Below, one piece after another: positions 8,816-17,520 of a stretch of DNA of 64,000 nucleotides. Both the position numbers and the translations under genes were made by a program. The notes under the pieces were generated by a model. It searched no databases. It was not told the DNA's origin and was given only the letters and a program-made list of their open reading frames with translations. This DNA is from an uncultured Bacteroidales bacterium (lineage in GTDB: Bacteria > Bacteroidota > Bacteroidia > Bacteroidales > F082): positions 1 through 64,000 of the forward strand of contig ONFO01000004.1 in the NCBI GenBank assembly GCA_900317155.1, given 5' to 3'. Every line of letters begins with the position of its first letter. The first letter of the stretch is position 1.

Positions 8816-9564
8816 CAATGACCCAGAAGGTCATCGCCTGTGTCCCGATGGCATGATGCCATCAAGGACGAACGGCAACGGAGTCGCGATGCCGTCCTTG
8901 CCTGCGGTATACGCCCGCAGAGGCTTGGCTTGACAAGACGATGTAAATAGAGGATTCTATCGTGATAGGGACGGCAGGAATGTCCGTCTGCCTCCCATGA
9001 ATACTTCGTATAACCGAATCTGGTCTTAAAGTCATCCATCCAGTCACACAGTTCCTCAGCCCATGTCCTCTCGGCAAAAAAATTATCCAAGAACAGGGGG
9101 GCATGCACCTCCTCCGAAAGGCATGGCGGCACCAAAAGTGTAAGGTTCTGCTCATAGTACCGTTCCCATTCCTCGATTTGTCGCCTCAGCTCGTCAACAG
9201 AATACAAGGTGAAAGAGAACCCTGTGAATTGGTAGTCGCAACTGCTGTAATAAGCGCGGCCAAAATGCTCCCAGGTGTCGTCGCGCGCCACCTTAATGTC
9301 GGGCAAATAGCTGTAATGATGGGATAAGCTGCCACAGTCAAAAAGACAAGGACGGGTGTGGGTAGTCACCATACCTTTTATCTGAAAGGCATGCCCTACA
9401 ACGCTAGTGATCGCCTCTTCAATCTGACTTAGCGTTAACGTACCCAAGGTGATGAGTTTCGTTCCTTGCGATGACGATTTCGCACCACCACAAGGAACAC
9501 TGATGGGATCTGGTGGAAGACCCTCGTAGTCATAAAATAGTGGTTGTTTGGTTTTTTGTTTCAT
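8815..9564 (-). CDS. hypothetical protein
   Basis: Unrecognised protein of 249 residues, rich in Cys, His, Trp and Tyr (HYSYLPDIKVARDDTW; EEWERYYEQN). No signal peptide or membrane segment is visible. The last ~30 residues (RRSSLMASCHRDTGDDLLGH region) are encoded by a hairpin-rich intergenic-type repeat (GATGGCATGATGCCATC at 8847-8863), so the true C-terminus may have been replaced when that element inserted. It is followed directly by the hairpin-repeat tract. Confidence 0.45.
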   Translation of the reverse strand: MKQKTKQPLFYDYEGLPPDPISVPCGGAKSSSQGTKLITLGTLTLSQIEEAITSVVGHAFQIKGMVTTHTRPCLFDCGSLSHHYSYLPDIKVARDDTWEHFGRAYYSSCDYQFTGFSFTLYSVDELRRQIEEWERYYEQNLTLLVPPCLSEEVHAPLFLDNFFAERTWAEELCDWMDDFKTRFGYTKYSWEADGHSCRPYHDRILYLHRLVKPSLCGRIPQARTASRLRCRSSLMASCHRDTGDDLLGH

Positions 9565-9743
9565 GAGAAATCTTTTAAAAATTTGTTTTGCAAAAATACA
9601 GAATTTTTACAAAACAGGCCAGGAAATAATTATTATTTCCGCGTTTTTTTTGTCAACAAAATAATCAACATGGTTAATACACTGAAAGATGCCGCCATAG
9701 ATGCCCTTCTTCACACAAACCGATGTTGGCTTGACATGGCTGC

Positions 9744-10100
9744 TTAGGGCAAAAACGCGTCCTCAATATGCTCAATCACTGGCTCACCATCTTTGAAAAT
9801 AATGGAAACAATGTCGAAACGCGTGCTCATATCGAGATCGTTTTTGAAAAGATAGGCATTGGCCGCCTCTACCAACCGACTTCGCTTCTGTTGGTTGACG
9901 GCTTCATCAGGTCCGCCATATTCATCCGTTTGGCGTGCCTTCACCTCAACGACGATCAGATCCTTGCCATCTTTCGCAATGATGTCAATCTCCTTATGCT
10001 GGTTGCGCCAGTTGCGTTCCAAAATCTCGTAGCCCTTCCCTATCAAGTAGTTGACCGCAAGTTCCTCGCCGAGTTTCCCAAAGTCGTTGTGCTCAGCCAT
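9744..10100 (-). CDS. yraN: YraN family (UPF0102) putative endonuclease
   Basis: 118 residues with the YraN/UPF0102 pattern: GKLGEELAVNYLIGKGY, then NWRNQHKEIDIIAKDGKDLIVVEVKAR, i.e. the E-D-ExK core of a Holliday-junction-resolvase-like fold. The family is widespread and its exact role is unsettled; structural similarity suggests a DNA nuclease or DNA-binding function. It lies 7 nt after rimO on the same strand and is probably cotranscribed with it. Confidence 0.92.
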   Translation of the reverse strand: MAEHNDFGKLGEELAVNYLIGKGYEILERNWRNQHKEIDIIAKDGKDLIVVEVKARQTDEYGGPDEAVNQQKRSRLVEAANAYLFKNDLDMSTRFDIVSIIFKDGEPVIEHIEDAFLP

Positions 10101-10107
10101 ACATTCT

Positions 10108-11400
10108 TCAATTTACGACTTCAGCGTAACAGTCGAAATAGTCTGCCTGTGTGATTTTGACTTGGTAGAAATGGCCGATTTGCAGCTCTTTTTCGGCAGA
10201 AATAAGAATCTCGTCGTCGACTTCTGGAGAGTCATACTGCGTTCGGCCGATGTAATAGTCACCTTCGAGACGGTCGATGAGCACTTTTTCGGTCTTGCCC
10301 ACCCGCTGGCCGTTGATTTCCAAGGAAATGTTCTGCTGGATGTCCATGAGTTTGTCGACGCGTTCTTGCTTCACCTCATCGGGGACATCGTCTTGCATCT
10401 CATAGGCCGCCGTGCCTTCCTCGGGCGAGAAAGCGAACACCCCTGCCCTCTCGAAACGCATGTCCTTAACGAACTGGCAAAGTTCCTCAAAGTCCTCCTC
10501 GGTCTCACCAGGGAAACCCACGATGAAGGTGGTGCGGAAGGCGATGTCGGGCACATGCTTTCGGACGTTCTCCACGAAACCTATCGTCTGCTCGCGGTCC
10601 ACGCCACGGCGCATATCCTTTAATATATGGGTGCTGATGTGCTGCAAAGGCAAGTCGATGTAATGGCAAATCTTGGGATTCTCACGCATCAAATCCAGCA
10701 ACTCGTCGGGGAAACCGAGCGGATATCCGTAATGCAGACGAATCCACTCGAAGCCGTCGATGTCAGCAAGGGCCTTCACCAGTTCCACGATGTGCGACTG
10801 GCCGTCAATGTCATGACCGTAATAGGTCAAGTCTTGGGCGATGAGGATGAGCTCCTTCACGCCTTGCTTGGCCAGGCCTTTTGCCTCCTCGATGAGGTTG
10901 TCAATCGGCACCGAGACATGACCGCCACGAATGAGCGGGATGGCACAGAAGGCGCAACGACGGTTGCAACCTTCGGAAATCTTTAGATATGCGTAATGTT
11001 TCGGGGTGGAAAGCACACGGCGACTGCAATATTCAGTCTGCACCTCCTCTTTCAGCAGGTCGGCAGCGATGAGATTGACGCTCTCCACACCGTAGAAAGC
11101 ATCCACCTCGTGGATTTCAGCTTGCAAATCTCTTTTGAACCTTTGCGAGAGACAGCCCGTCACATACAGTTTCTTTATTTTACCTTGCTTGCGCAACTCG
11201 GCATATTCAAGAATGGTGTCGATGGACTCTTCCTGGGCATCGCCAATGAAGCCGCAAGTGTTGATGATGACCACATCCGACTTCTTATCCGAATCGTGAC
11301 GAATCAAATATTTGTGTTCCAGCAAAGCGGCCAGATGCTCCGAGTCGACTTTATTCTTGGAGCAACCGAGGGTCACGATATTCAAGGAGGATTTTCGCAT
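10108..11400 (-). CDS. rimO: ribosomal protein S12 methylthiotransferase RimO
   Basis: Radical SAM enzyme that methylthiolates an Asp of ribosomal protein S12. The N-terminal MTTase domain begins NIVTLGCSKNKVDSEHLAALL; the radical SAM cluster is CNRRCAFCAIP (CxxxCxxC); the C-terminus is a TRAM domain (RVGKTEKVLIDRLEGDYYIG). About 430 residues, normal for the family. I set the start at 11400 (MRKSSLNIV); the frame remains open upstream but covers a fold-back repeat. Part of the conserved Bacteroidetes block with ftsY, DUF4295 and rpmG. Confidence 0.95.
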   Translation of the reverse strand: MRKSSLNIVTLGCSKNKVDSEHLAALLEHKYLIRHDSDKKSDVVIINTCGFIGDAQEESIDTILEYAELRKQGKIKKLYVTGCLSQRFKRDLQAEIHEVDAFYGVESVNLIAADLLKEEVQTEYCSRRVLSTPKHYAYLKISEGCNRRCAFCAIPLIRGGHVSVPIDNLIEEAKGLAKQGVKELILIAQDLTYYGHDIDGQSHIVELVKALADIDGFEWIRLHYGYPLGFPDELLDLMRENPKICHYIDLPLQHISTHILKDMRRGVDREQTIGFVENVRKHVPDIAFRTTFIVGFPGETEEDFEELCQFVKDMRFERAGVFAFSPEEGTAAYEMQDDVPDEVKQERVDKLMDIQQNISLEINGQRVGKTEKVLIDRLEGDYYIGRTQYDSPEVDDEILISAEKELQIGHFYQVKITQADYFDCYAEVVN

Positions 11401-11416
11401 TACACGTCTTTTTTCT

Positions 11417-11577
11417 ATCAAGAATTTGAGAATTAGAGAATTTACAAACTGAAGTCTTGTACCTTCGATGCATTGAATTCGAGAGTTGAAAATCGTTTGC
11501 GATTTTCTTTCCAATTCCACGAAAATTCAAAAATGAAGACCCGAAATGGAAAAATCTCAAATTCTCTAATTCTTGAT
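11417..11577. repeat. fold-back element, family A, copy 1
   Basis: Fills the ftsY-rimO gap. Outer inverted repeat: ATCAAGAATTTGAGAATTAG at the left against CTCTAATTCTTGAT at the right. Inside is a hairpin GAAAATCG-TTTG-CGATTTTC. The same plan recurs at 23131-23242. Confidence 0.65.
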
Positions 11578-11584
11578 AATTACA

Positions 11585-12541
11585 CTATTCGAACAAGGAA
11601 TCCACAAACGCCTTCCTGTCGAAGATCTGCAAATGGTCGATGCCTTCGCCGACGCCGATGTATTTGACCGGAATCTTGAACTGGTCGGAGATGCCGATGA
11701 CCACGCCTCCCTTGGCTGTACCATCGAGCTTGGTCAAAGCCAAGGCGTTGACTTCAGTAGCAGCGGTGAACTGCTTGGCCTGTTCGATAGCATTCTGGCC
11801 CGTGGAGGCATCCAACACGAGCAGGATCTCATGCGGAGCATCAGGAATGACCTTCTGCATGACGGTCTTGATCTTGGTCAATTCGCGCATGAGGTTGACC
11901 TTGTTGTGCAGACGGCCAGCCGTGTCGATGATGACCACATCAGCATCTTGGGCAACAGCCGACTTCACTGTGTCGAAAGCCACGGAAGCGGGGTCGGCAC
12001 CCTGACCTTGTTGGACGCAAGGCACACCTACTCTCTCGGCCCAAATCTGCAACTGACTGACGGCAGCGGCACGGAAGGTGTCGGAAGCACCGAGCACGAC
12101 CTTCTTGCCCGCCTTCTTGAAGTTGTGCGCCAACTTGCCGATGGTGGTAGTCTTGCCCACGCCGTTCACGCCGACAACCATGATGACATACGGTTTCTTG
12201 TCGGCAGGAATGTCGAAGGTGGTGCCATCGCCCGACTCGTTCTCTTGGAGCAAAGCCATGATTTCCTCTTTCAGGATACGGTTCAACTCGCTCGTTCCGA
12301 GATACTTGTCGCGAGCCACGCGGGCTTGGATGCGGTCGATAATCTTTAAGGTAGTCTCCACACCCACATCAGACGTGATGAGGATTTCCTCCAGGTTGTC
12401 GAGCACCTCATCGTCGACGGTCGACTTGCCCATGATGGCTTTGGAGATGCGGGAGAAGACGCTGGTCTTGGTCTTTTCAAGTCCTTTGTCGAGATCTTCT
12501 TTTTGTTCTTTTTTACGGGTTAAGAATGAGAATAGGCCCAT
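11585..12541 (-). CDS. ftsY: signal recognition particle receptor FtsY
   Basis: SRP GTPase at the inner membrane that docks the SRP-ribosome complex at the Sec translocon. 318 residues: a short charged N-terminus, the helical N domain, and the G domain with VGVNGVGKTTTIGKLA (P-loop), DTFRAAAVSQL, DTAGR and TKLDGTAKGG. The long acidic A domain of E. coli FtsY is absent, as in other Bacteroidetes. It is between rimO and DUF4295. The upstream leader contains AACGATTAAACAATCAAC, also found before fba and purB. Confidence 0.96.
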   Translation of the reverse strand: MGLFSFLTRKKEQKEDLDKGLEKTKTSVFSRISKAIMGKSTVDDEVLDNLEEILITSDVGVETTLKIIDRIQARVARDKYLGTSELNRILKEEIMALLQENESGDGTTFDIPADKKPYVIMVVGVNGVGKTTTIGKLAHNFKKAGKKVVLGASDTFRAAAVSQLQIWAERVGVPCVQQGQGADPASVAFDTVKSAVAQDADVVIIDTAGRLHNKVNLMRELTKIKTVMQKVIPDAPHEILLVLDASTGQNAIEQAKQFTAATEVNALALTKLDGTAKGGVVIGISDQFKIPVKYIGVGEGIDHLQIFDRKAFVDSLFE

Positions 12542-12585
12542 GATACATTATTTAATTGTTGATTGTTTAATCGTTAAATTGTTGA

Positions 12586-12610
12586 GGTCCCTGAGCTTGT
12601 CGAAGGGCCG
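12586..12610. repeat. short intergenic repeat, CTGAGCYTGTCGAAGGGCC type, copy 1
   Basis: GGTCCCTGAGCTTGTCGAAGG followed by GCCG, a word that recurs with one change at 17521-17545. Repeats of this type occur between genes in many bacteria; here it is probably in the leader of ftsY. Confidence 0.6.
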
Positions 12611-12633
12611 ACTCGTGTCCGATTATACAAACA

Positions 12634-12668
12634 CAAAAAAGCTCTCCCATAAAGATTATGGAAAAGCT
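12634..12668 (-). terminator. probable terminator after DUF4295
   Basis: On the minus strand, CCATAA-TCT-TTATGG is flanked by self-complementary AGCT arms and followed by a T-run and TTTGTG. It would end the rpmG-DUF4295 message before ftsY. Confidence 0.55.
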
Positions 12669-12692
12669 CTGTTGTTCTGCGGTTTACGCAAA

Positions 12693-12845
12693 TTATCTCT
12701 TAGCAAGGAACTCCTGCACCTTGTCGGCGGGAACGACGGTCTCCTCGAAATAGTAGGCACCGGTCTTCTCAGAACGCTTCATTCTGATGATCTTGCTATA
12801 GGTCTTGTCCAAGCTACGAAGTGTAGCAACAGCTTTCTTTGCCAT
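12693..12845 (-). CDS. DUF4295 small basic protein
   Basis: 50 residues (MAKKAVATLRSLDKTYSKII...), highly basic, matching the Bacteroidetes DUF4295 family. It always sits next to rpmG and ftsY in this phylum, which suggests a ribosome-related role, but no function is known to me. Nine nt downstream of rpmG, same strand. Confidence 0.9.
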   Translation of the reverse strand: MAKKAVATLRSLDKTYSKIIRMKRSEKTGAYYFEETVVPADKVQEFLAKR

Positions 12846-12854
12846 AACTCTTAA

Positions 12855-13043
12855 TTATTTAATCTCCTTGTGGAGGGTCATTCTTTTGAGAATCGGGTTA
12901 TACTTCATCAACTCCAGACGATCGGGAGTGTTCTTCTTGTTTTTCATGGTGTAGTATCTCGAAGTGCCGGGCATGCCACTAGCCTTGTGCTCAGTGCATT
13001 CGAGGATGACTTTCACGCGTGCATCTTTCTGTTTCTTTGACAT
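12855..13043 (-). CDS. rpmG: 50S ribosomal protein L33
   Basis: 62 residues; typical L33 sequence ([39 protein letters not shown]). The zinc-binding Cys pairs of the C+ form are mostly lost, so it is a zinc-independent type. A good Shine-Dalgarno (GAAAGGAG) precedes the start. In many Bacteroidetes rpmB (L28) lies just upstream; here the upstream neighbour is ftcD instead, so rpmB must be elsewhere. Confidence 0.96.
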   Translation of the reverse strand: MSKKQKDARVKVILECTEHKASGMPGTSRYYTMKNKKNTPDRLELMKYNPILKRMTLHKEIK

Positions 13044-13070
13044 TGCTTATACTCCTTTCAAATTTGGCTG

Positions 13071-13100
13071 CAAAAGTACAACTTTTTCAAATACCAGCAA
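13071..13100 (-). promoter_or_regulatory. promoter of rpmG-DUF4295
   Basis: Minus strand: -7 TACTTTTG (13078-13071), a 19-nt spacer and a TTG core at 13100-13098. It fits the Bacteroidetes promoter pattern, 28 nt before the start codon. Confidence 0.6.
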
Positions 13101-13116
13101 CCGTTTTCTCAAAATT

Positions 13117-14817
13117 TTATTCTCCTTGGATAACCTTATTCACAATTTGCAGAATTTCAGCTTCTTGCACAAGTGCAGCAGCTTCAATCTCGGCGGCTTC
13201 CTTCAAGATTTCGGCCTTGAAAGCCTCGTCTTTGAGTGATGCAGCGTTGATTTTCACGTTCAAATGGGCACCCATCACGGCCGAACGAGCGCACAAAGCA
13301 CCCACACCGGCATCGGTGACGGAGTTAGGATTGCCCGTCTCAGCCATGGCGCGGACGACCTCGAAGGCCTTAAAAGCAGCCTTCATCGTGTGGAAAGGCA
13401 CCTCTGTGGCATACTTGGTGGCATCCTGGATGGCCTGTGTGCGGGCAGCCTTTTCCTCGTCGGTCTTCTTGGGCAGACCGAAAGCTTCCATGATCTTATT
13501 GAAGGCATTGGTGTCCTCATCAACGAGTTCAAGCAGCTCGTCCTTGATGGCCTGACCCTTGACGGCCCAGTCGGAGAACTCTTCCCAACGTTCATCCCAA
13601 CCCGGCTTGTGCGACGACAAGTTGGCAACCATCGTGGCCAATGAGGCACCAAGGGCACCCATGTAGGCAGAGATGGAGCCACCACCAGGAGCAGGACTTT
13701 CGCTAGCAGTCTCGTTGGCAAAGCCCGTGCAGGTCATGTCGACGAGTTTCTTCTGGCTGTGGTCTTCGATGAGGTATTCGATGACCTTTTCCTTCGGGTC
13801 GAAAGGCTTCAAGTCGTCGAGGCCCATCGACTTGATGGCGATCTTCATGATTTCCTCTTCGCTCACACCGAGGCTGCGCTGTTGCTTGGCAAGGTAGAAC
13901 CTACCAGCGTCCATCAGCACCTTCTTAGGCACCAGACCGACGATTTCGCAGCCAGTGACACGCACGCCACGGGCAGCGGCCTTAGCACATACCTCCTCAA
14001 AGCAGACATGGACGGGCGACACACTGATGTTGGTGATGTTCATCGACACCTGGGCGATGCCGTAGTCCTCGATGAACCAGCCGATGGCCTTGGTGGCCTT
14101 CAGCGTTCCGGGAATCATAATCGGTTTGCCGTTTTCGTCCTTCATCGGCTTGCCGGTCACCTTGCCACCTTCGCGCATCGGGCGACCTTTTTCGCGCACG
14201 TCGAAAGCGATGGCATTGGCGCGGCGCGTCGAGGTGGTGTTGAGGTTATAGTTGATGGCCACGAGGAAGTCGCGGGCACCCACTTGGGTGGCACCCGTGT
14301 GGGCCACGTGTTCGTTCCATTCGTTGGGGCCGAAGTCGGGTTTCCATTGCTCGGTGCCGAGGCGCGAGGACAGGGATTCGTATTCACCCGTGCGGCAGTA
14401 AGCGAGGTTGCGGCGCTCCTTGATGTAGGCAGCCTCTTCGTAGCAGTAGATCGGGATGTTCAGCTCGTCGCCGAGGCGCTTGCCTAACTTGTGGGCATAC
14501 TCGACAACCTCTTCCATCGTGATGTTGCTCACGGGGATGAGGGGGCACACGTCGGTGGCACCTTGGCGCGGGTGGGCGCCGTGGTGCTGGCTCATGTCGA
14601 TGAGCTCGGCGGCTTTCTTCACCACGCGGTAGGCGGCTTCGCACACAGGCTCGGGCTCACCCACGAAGGTGATGACAGTGCGGTTGGTGGTCATGCCAGG
14701 ATCCACGTCCAGCAGCTTGACGCCTTCCACTTTCTCGATTTCAGCGGTCACTTGGTCAATGATATTCTTGTCGCGGCCTTCGCTGATATTCGGCACGCAT
14801 TCGATGAGTTGTTTCAT
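13117..14817 (-). CDS. ftcD: glutamate formimidoyltransferase / formimidoyl-THF cyclodeaminase
   Basis: Bifunctional enzyme of histidine degradation: it moves the formimino group from formiminoglutamate to tetrahydrofolate and then releases ammonia to give 5,10-methenyl-THF. Residues 1-~330 form the transferase (MKQLIECVPNISEGRD; HHGAHPRQGATDVCPLIPV); residues ~350-566 form the cyclodeaminase (ESPAPGGGSISAYMGALGASLATMVANL). Length 566 matches the fused form. hutI is 6.5 kb away on the same strand; hutH and hutU are not in the window. Its -7 element lies beyond a fold-back element, giving a leader of about 190 nt. Confidence 0.96.
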   Translation of the reverse strand: MKQLIECVPNISEGRDKNIIDQVTAEIEKVEGVKLLDVDPGMTTNRTVITFVGEPEPVCEAAYRVVKKAAELIDMSQHHGAHPRQGATDVCPLIPVSNITMEEVVEYAHKLGKRLGDELNIPIYCYEEAAYIKERRNLAYCRTGEYESLSSRLGTEQWKPDFGPNEWNEHVAHTGATQVGARDFLVAINYNLNTTSTRRANAIAFDVREKGRPMREGGKVTGKPMKDENGKPIMIPGTLKATKAIGWFIEDYGIAQVSMNITNISVSPVHVCFEEVCAKAAARGVRVTGCEIVGLVPKKVLMDAGRFYLAKQQRSLGVSEEEIMKIAIKSMGLDDLKPFDPKEKVIEYLIEDHSQKKLVDMTCTGFANETASESPAPGGGSISAYMGALGASLATMVANLSSHKPGWDERWEEFSDWAVKGQAIKDELLELVDEDTNAFNKIMEAFGLPKKTDEEKAARTQAIQDATKYATEVPFHTMKAAFKAFEVVRAMAETGNPNSVTDAGVGALCARSAVMGAHLNVKINAASLKDEAFKAEILKEAAEIEAAALVQEAEILQIVNKVIQGE

Positions 14818-14857
14818 TATTGTTTGATTTAATATTTAAAATTCAAGATTCAAGATT

Positions 14858-14990
14858 GAGATTCTCTTCGAGAATGGAGTTTGATCGTTTTGTATACCGC
14901 GGCGGCATCGGGCGTCTTCCAATAGGTCAAAACCTCAAGCCGCCGCTTATAAACAACTACACACCACTCCATTCCCCGCAGGGGAATCTC
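14858..14990. repeat. fold-back element, family B, copy 1 (ftcD leader)
   Basis: Outer arms GAGATTCTC...AATGGAG (14858-14879) against CTCCATTCCCCGCAGGGG plus AATCTC (14968-14990); inner arms GCGGCGGC (14899-14906) and GCCGCCGC (14939-14946). Between ftcD and its -7 element. Copy 2 at 23855-24008 has the same nested layout; a half copy is at 29030. Confidence 0.7.
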
Positions 14991-15008
14991 AGCCCCTATT
15001 TGCCGCTG

Positions 15009-15016
15009 CAAAGGTA
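15009..15016 (-). promoter_or_regulatory. -7 promoter element of ftcD
   Basis: TACCTTTG followed by CAGCGGC on the minus strand matches TAnnTTTG. It predicts a ~185-nt leader containing the fold-back at 14858-14990. Confidence 0.5.
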
Positions 15017-15047
15017 AGGCTTTTTTCTTTACGAAACGAAAGAGAAA

Positions 15048-15833
15048 TCAACCCTGTTTGTCTTCCAACCTAAAATTGACAGGAACAGTGTAAGAAACCC
15101 TTACGGCTTCCCCATTTTGCATTCCTGGCTTAAACTTAGGCATGGATTCCACTATACGGACCGCTTCTTCATCACAGCCACCGCCAATTCCCCGCAATAC
15201 TCTAATATCGGAAACACTTCCGTCTGGTTCAACGATGAAATTGACAAACACTCGACCTTTTATCCCCTTTTCTTTTGCATCGGCAGGATATTTAGTATTG
15301 TCGGCAATGAATTGAAAAAGGCTCTTATCACCTCCAGGAAACTCTGGCATTTGTTCGACAATCATATAAACCCCTGGGCGGTCTTCATCCTCAACAGCCT
15401 CATCAAAGTTTGGCTCAACAAACCCTTCTGTATCCCATTCCTCTTCTTCCAAACTCTCCGGCACCGGCGCCATCACCTCGCCTTCAAGCAAGACAGGCTT
15501 CTCGGCACTATCATTCCTAATCGTATCAGCGGCAACAATAGTATCCCTTGTATTCTCCATCATTCCATTTGGCGGCGACACCAACGGGCCACAACCCGCT
15601 GTGGTGATGGCTGTTCCAATGGTCATTCCGGCAAAAATGGCCGCCTTGCCCAACCGTTGCCTTTTTTCCAACTCGCGTTCCAAATAGCGCACTTCAGCCT
15701 CGCATTTCGGGCAAGTGCCGTGGCAGTCGCCTTGGTAGGTACATTCCTTGATGACCAACTTAATGTCGTTCTCCGCTGCGATTTGCTTGCGGATTTCCTT
15801 CAGGATCTTGCAAGTTTGTTTGCCTTTGGACAT
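15048..15833 (-). CDS. TonB-family energy transducer with N-terminal Cys-motif module
   Basis: 261 residues. Residues 1-60 are a cytosolic module (KQTCKILKEIRKQIAAENDI, then CTYQGDCHGTCPKCEAEVRYLE) with four closely spaced Cys that could bind metal. A hydrophobic segment (~68-86) and an acidic linker follow. A TonB C-terminal domain (~150-255) carries GRVFVNFIVEPDGSVSDIRVLRG and GCDEEAVRIVESMPKFKPG. Third gene of a three-gene operon, 2 nt after the previous gene. The inferred role is membrane-anchored energy transduction to an outer-membrane receptor; the classical Pro-rich spacer is missing, so signalling is an alternative. Confidence 0.8.
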   Translation of the reverse strand: MSKGKQTCKILKEIRKQIAAENDIKLVIKECTYQGDCHGTCPKCEAEVRYLERELEKRQRLGKAAIFAGMTIGTAITTAGCGPLVSPPNGMMENTRDTIVAADTIRNDSAEKPVLLEGEVMAPVPESLEEEEWDTEGFVEPNFDEAVEDEDRPGVYMIVEQMPEFPGGDKSLFQFIADNTKYPADAKEKGIKGRVFVNFIVEPDGSVSDIRVLRGIGGGCDEEAVRIVESMPKFKPGMQNGEAVRVSYTVPVNFRLEDKQG

Positions 15834-15835
15834 AA

Positions 15836-16603
15836 CTATTCAGATTTTTTGTTTTCCAACTTGAAATTGAGAGGAAATTGGTATTGCACACGAACTGGTT
15901 TACCCCTCTGCGTTGCAGGCTTCCATTTAGGCATTTTCCTCACCACATCCATCGCTGCCTCATCGCAACCGTAGCCAATCCCTCTCAGCAACTTGATGCT
16001 TGACACACTACCATCTTTCTCAACAACAAAACCGACAAAAACCCTGCCTTCAATTCCCGCATCTATCGCCTCTTGAGGATAAACAAGATTGGCATTAATG
16101 AAATCGAACATTGCATCAAAACCACCAGGATACTCTGGCATATTTTCAACGGCATTTATTATCTCTTCAACGACTTCCTGTTTATGACCAAAAAAGATTG
16201 GCACCTCATAAGGATAACAAATTGCCTTGCCACGTTGCATGGCTGGCATCCATTTGGGCATTCCCATAAAAACCTCCAAAGCCGCCTCATCACAACCATA
16301 GCCCAATCCTCTAAGCACCTTGAAGCAAGCCAAACTACCATCTTCAGTCACAACTACTCCAACAAAAACGCGTCCTTCAACGCCTGCATTCTTTGCTTCC
16401 TGAGGATAAACCAAGTGCTCAGAAATGTATTTCATCAATGCGGTCTCTCCACCAGGGAAATTGGGCATTTGCTCTGGGACTCCCCACATGACTTGCTCGT
16501 CCTCGGGCCACCAAAAATCACAATCAATGGTATCCGTTGTTTGTGCCATTGTGCCTTGGGCCAGCAAAAACAGAATAAACCCAAAAATGAACTTCTTAAT
16601 CAT
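15836..16603 (-). CDS. periplasmic protein with two TonB C-terminal domains
   Basis: 255 residues. A signal peptide (MIKKFIFGFILFLLAQGTMA) is followed by two tandem TonB_C domains (~40-140 and ~155-250). Each has GGxxAMxxxI-type helices, GRVFVGxVVxxDGS and CDEAAxxVxxxMPKWxPAxQRGK. There is no cytosolic module or lasting membrane anchor, unlike its two neighbours, so it is probably secreted to the periplasm. It may have arisen by duplication of the domain within this operon. Confidence 0.8.
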   Translation of the reverse strand: MIKKFIFGFILFLLAQGTMAQTTDTIDCDFWWPEDEQVMWGVPEQMPNFPGGETALMKYISEHLVYPQEAKNAGVEGRVFVGVVVTEDGSLACFKVLRGLGYGCDEAALEVFMGMPKWMPAMQRGKAICYPYEVPIFFGHKQEVVEEIINAVENMPEYPGGFDAMFDFINANLVYPQEAIDAGIEGRVFVGFVVEKDGSVSSIKLLRGIGYGCDEAAMDVVRKMPKWKPATQRGKPVRVQYQFPLNFKLENKKSE

Positions 16604-16616
16604 GGCCTTTATGTAA

Positions 16617-17453
16617 TTAATGTGTAATCATCGGAAAATGAAGTTTCTGCACGCATTGGCAAGCGAATGGGATTTTCTCTCCCGAGTTCAGTTCCCATAA
16701 GGCGGGCTTCCATTCCATGAATTTAAACAGTGCCGCGACTTGAGCATCCAGTTGCTCATTGACACCTTTTATTATATCAATGTGCGACAATTTGCCATTG
16801 GGTTCCACCGTGAAGGCCACTTCCATGTCGCCGTAAGCGTTACCATCGGCATTTTTGCCCAAGTTTTGGGAGAGGAACTCCACAAGCATCGACTCACCGC
16901 CTTCAAACTTTGGAGCATAAAGACACTTCGTCTTTTCAAACAAGGTATCTGGCTGGGGTTTCCACTCCCTGTTGTAAAGAGATTCTTCTTCAGGACATGT
17001 CAAATTTCCACCCACCACTATCAGATTGCCCGATTTAGGCAATTTGCTTATCGCCACATTACTTATCTCCTCTTGGGTCAGCACATGACAGTAGGGAAAA
17101 GTTGGAGGAGGATAAAGAGGGATAGCTCCATACTCAACAATTGTTATGTCCCCTCGCAACGTCCCCAAATTATTATGATTCATGTTCAAACTGTCCGGCT
17201 GCTGCGCCAAAGCCACTTGGCTCGCGCCCAACAAACCGACAGAAAGACCTGCAACGACCGCGGCCTTGCCTAAGCGTTGGCGCTTTTCTAGTTCGCGCTC
17301 CAAATAGCGCACTTCGGCCTCACATTTTGGGCAGGTACCGAGGCAGTCGCCTTGGTAGGTGCATTCCTCGATGACCAACTTAATATCGTTCTCCGCCGCA
17401 ATCTGCTTGCGGATTTCCTTCAGGATTTTGCAGGTTTGTTTGCCTCTTTTCAT
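16617..17453 (-). CDS. TonB-family protein with N-terminal Cys-motif module
   Basis: 278 residues and first gene of the operon. Residues 1-66 are nearly identical to those of the third gene (CTYQGDCLGTCPKC motif). A hydrophobic segment (AAVVAGLSVGLLGASQVALA) comes next, then a divergent TonB_C-like domain (AYGDMEVAFTVEPNGKLSHIDIIKG...MEWKPALW). The near-identity of the N-terminal blocks beside divergent C-termini points to recent duplication or conversion of the module. Role as for the neighbours: envelope energy transduction or sensing, inferred. Confidence 0.75.
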   Translation of the reverse strand: MKRGKQTCKILKEIRKQIAAENDIKLVIEECTYQGDCLGTCPKCEAEVRYLERELEKRQRLGKAAVVAGLSVGLLGASQVALAQQPDSLNMNHNNLGTLRGDITIVEYGAIPLYPPPTFPYCHVLTQEEISNVAISKLPKSGNLIVVGGNLTCPEEESLYNREWKPQPDTLFEKTKCLYAPKFEGGESMLVEFLSQNLGKNADGNAYGDMEVAFTVEPNGKLSHIDIIKGVNEQLDAQVAALFKFMEWKPALWELNSGEKIPFACQCVQKLHFPMITH

Positions 17454-17478
17454 GTCTGTATTTTTTTGTTTAACGCGG

Positions 17479-17486
17479 CAAAGATA
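17479..17486 (-). promoter_or_regulatory. -7 promoter element of the TonB-family operon
   Basis: TATCTTTG followed by CCGCG on the minus strand, 26 nt before the start at 17453. Confidence 0.55.
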
Positions 17487-17520
17487 CGAATTATTGTGAA
17501 CAAATCTTTTTAAAAGCCAA

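Noticed and set aside
8312-8834. Several 85-100-codon frames across the hairpin tract
   Set aside because: They translate the repeat units (PLAEGSEMI-like words) and run on both strands; not protein-like.
9670-9747. 25-codon plus-strand frame between an unknown gene and yraN
   Set aside because: Overlaps the yraN end, no ribosome-binding site and no homologue recognised.
13044-13116. rpmB expected beside rpmG
   Set aside because: The 73-bp gap holds only the rpmG promoter; there is no room for L28.
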